Shown: positions 6,732 through 6,899 of the stretch, one piece after another
Position numbering within the stretch: the stretch's first letter is position 1
Layout of the letters: every line of letters starts with the position of its first letter
DNA from: SHLQ01 sp964441145
GTDB taxonomy: Bacteria > Actinomycetota > Acidimicrobiia > Acidimicrobiales > SHLQ01
Length of the DNA stretch: 6,899 bases
Reading direction: 5' to 3'
NCBI GenBank assembly: GCA_964441145.1
Contig: CAYTUB010000129.1
Coordinates: 1-6,899, forward strand
Made by a program: the position numbers and the translations under genes
Notes under the pieces: model-generated
Databases searched by the model: none
Told to the model about the DNA's origin: nothing
What the model saw: the letters and a program-made list of their open reading frames with translations, nothing else

Positions 6732-6765
6732 GTTGCCGGAATCACGCGTTTACTACCCCCACCCC
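6728..6765 (-). repeat. Candidate right terminal inverted repeat (IRR), degenerate
   Basis: Read inward on the minus strand this 38-bp stretch begins GGGGTGGGGG and ends AACTTAG. Ungapped against the left repeat it matches at 20 of 38 positions, best at the outer end (9 of the first 10) and with 4 of the last 5. Position supports it: Tn3 tnpA genes usually finish next to or inside IRR, and here the tnpA stop TAA is within its inner end. Tn3 repeats are usually far more alike, so this is either a decayed end or a misassignment. Confidence 0.45.
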
Positions 6766-6899
6766 TACAAGTGCCCGCTGGTGCGAAGCCGTGTTGACGC
6801 GCAGCCAGAGAAATTCCCAACAGGATCAAGGTGGCCTCCGTCATACTCTCAGCCACTCTTAGGGTCGAACTCAGATCCTCGAAGTGAGCTTCAGCTTCG
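6766..6899. other. Right flank, no assignable gene
   Basis: I see no tRNA, terminator or recognisable gene in these 134 bp. One minus-strand frame is open from the window edge (6898) through the flank and ends at a TAG (6730-6728) inside the candidate IRR. Its translation includes TEATLILLGISLAARQHGF, which is protein-like. It could be the 5' or middle part of a host gene cut by the transposon. An open stretch of this length (57 codons including the IRR part) can also occur by chance, so I do not call it as a gene. Confidence 0.3.

Larger units (their letters stand above)
2486..6765 (+). mobile_element. Tn3-family transposon with AraC-domain passenger, tnpR and tnpA
   Basis: The element is bounded on the left by a typical 38-bp Tn3 terminal inverted repeat and on the right by a degenerate 38-bp candidate that overlaps the tnpA stop. 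It is about 4.3 kb. Inside, all on the plus strand, are an AraC-type DNA-binding fragment, a serine recombinase gene (tnpR) and a full-length transposase gene (tnpA). The tnpR-tnpA co-linear layout is that of Tn21/Tn501-like elements, where the resolution site lies upstream of tnpR. Tn3 elements move by replicative transposition: TnpA makes a cointegrate and TnpR resolves it at res. Both enzymes keep their key residues. The 5 bp outside each end differ (GGCGC and TACAA), so no target duplication is seen; the copy may be rearranged or the right end misplaced. Confidence 0.75.

Noticed and set aside
6858..6895. Alternative right inverted repeat starting CTTAGGGTCGAA
   Set aside because: The inner 12 bp match the left repeat at 10 positions, but the outer end lacks CCCC and overall agreement is only 18 of 38; the 6728-6765 candidate has a proper outer end.
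1..6899. CRISPR array, tRNA or rRNA genes
   Set aside because: No regularly spaced repeats and no cloverleaf or rRNA-like sequence seen on either strand.

Overview
The window looks like a GC-rich actinobacterial chromosome segment, perhaps from an Acidimicrobiia-like lineage. The clues are GTG starts, a TAnnnT -10 box that fits a leaderless transcript, an actinobacterial-style AraC DNA-binding domain and the codon choice of the transposase. The lineage is an inference from style only; no rRNA or marker gene is present.

Left region (1 to about 2480, minus strand): three tightly packed genes read right to left, each encoding a protein with an N-terminal export signal: 220 aa, 257 aa, and a third of at least 314 aa that runs off the window's left edge. 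The first two overlap by 4 bp (GTGA) and the second and third by 11 bp, so they probably form one translationally coupled operon. A good promoter (TTGAGT, 17 nt, TATGTT) and a CRP-like palindrome lie in front of it. I recognise none of the three families. They may form an exported or cell-surface group of unknown function.

Right region (2486 to 6765): a Tn3-family transposon in the order IRL, AraC-type DNA-binding domain fragment, tnpR (serine recombinase), tnpA (981 aa transposase), IRR. IRL is a textbook 38-bp Tn3 end (GGGG start, CGCTAAG inner end). The proposed IRR has the right length, outer end and position, overlapping the tnpA stop, but is poorly conserved (20 of 38 matches). No 5-bp target duplication is visible. 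TnpA keeps its DDE triad (D675, D747, E877) and TnpR keeps its catalytic serine and arginines, so both enzymes look intact.

The most unusual point is the passenger. An AraC-family regulator without its sensor domain has its only usable start codon and ribosome binding site inside the transposon's left inverted repeat. The remaining 134 bp on the right carry no assignable gene, although a minus-strand frame stays open through them and ends in the IRR. I see no wholly new system that can be established from sequence alone; the best leads are the TIR-started regulator and the uncharacterised secreted operon.
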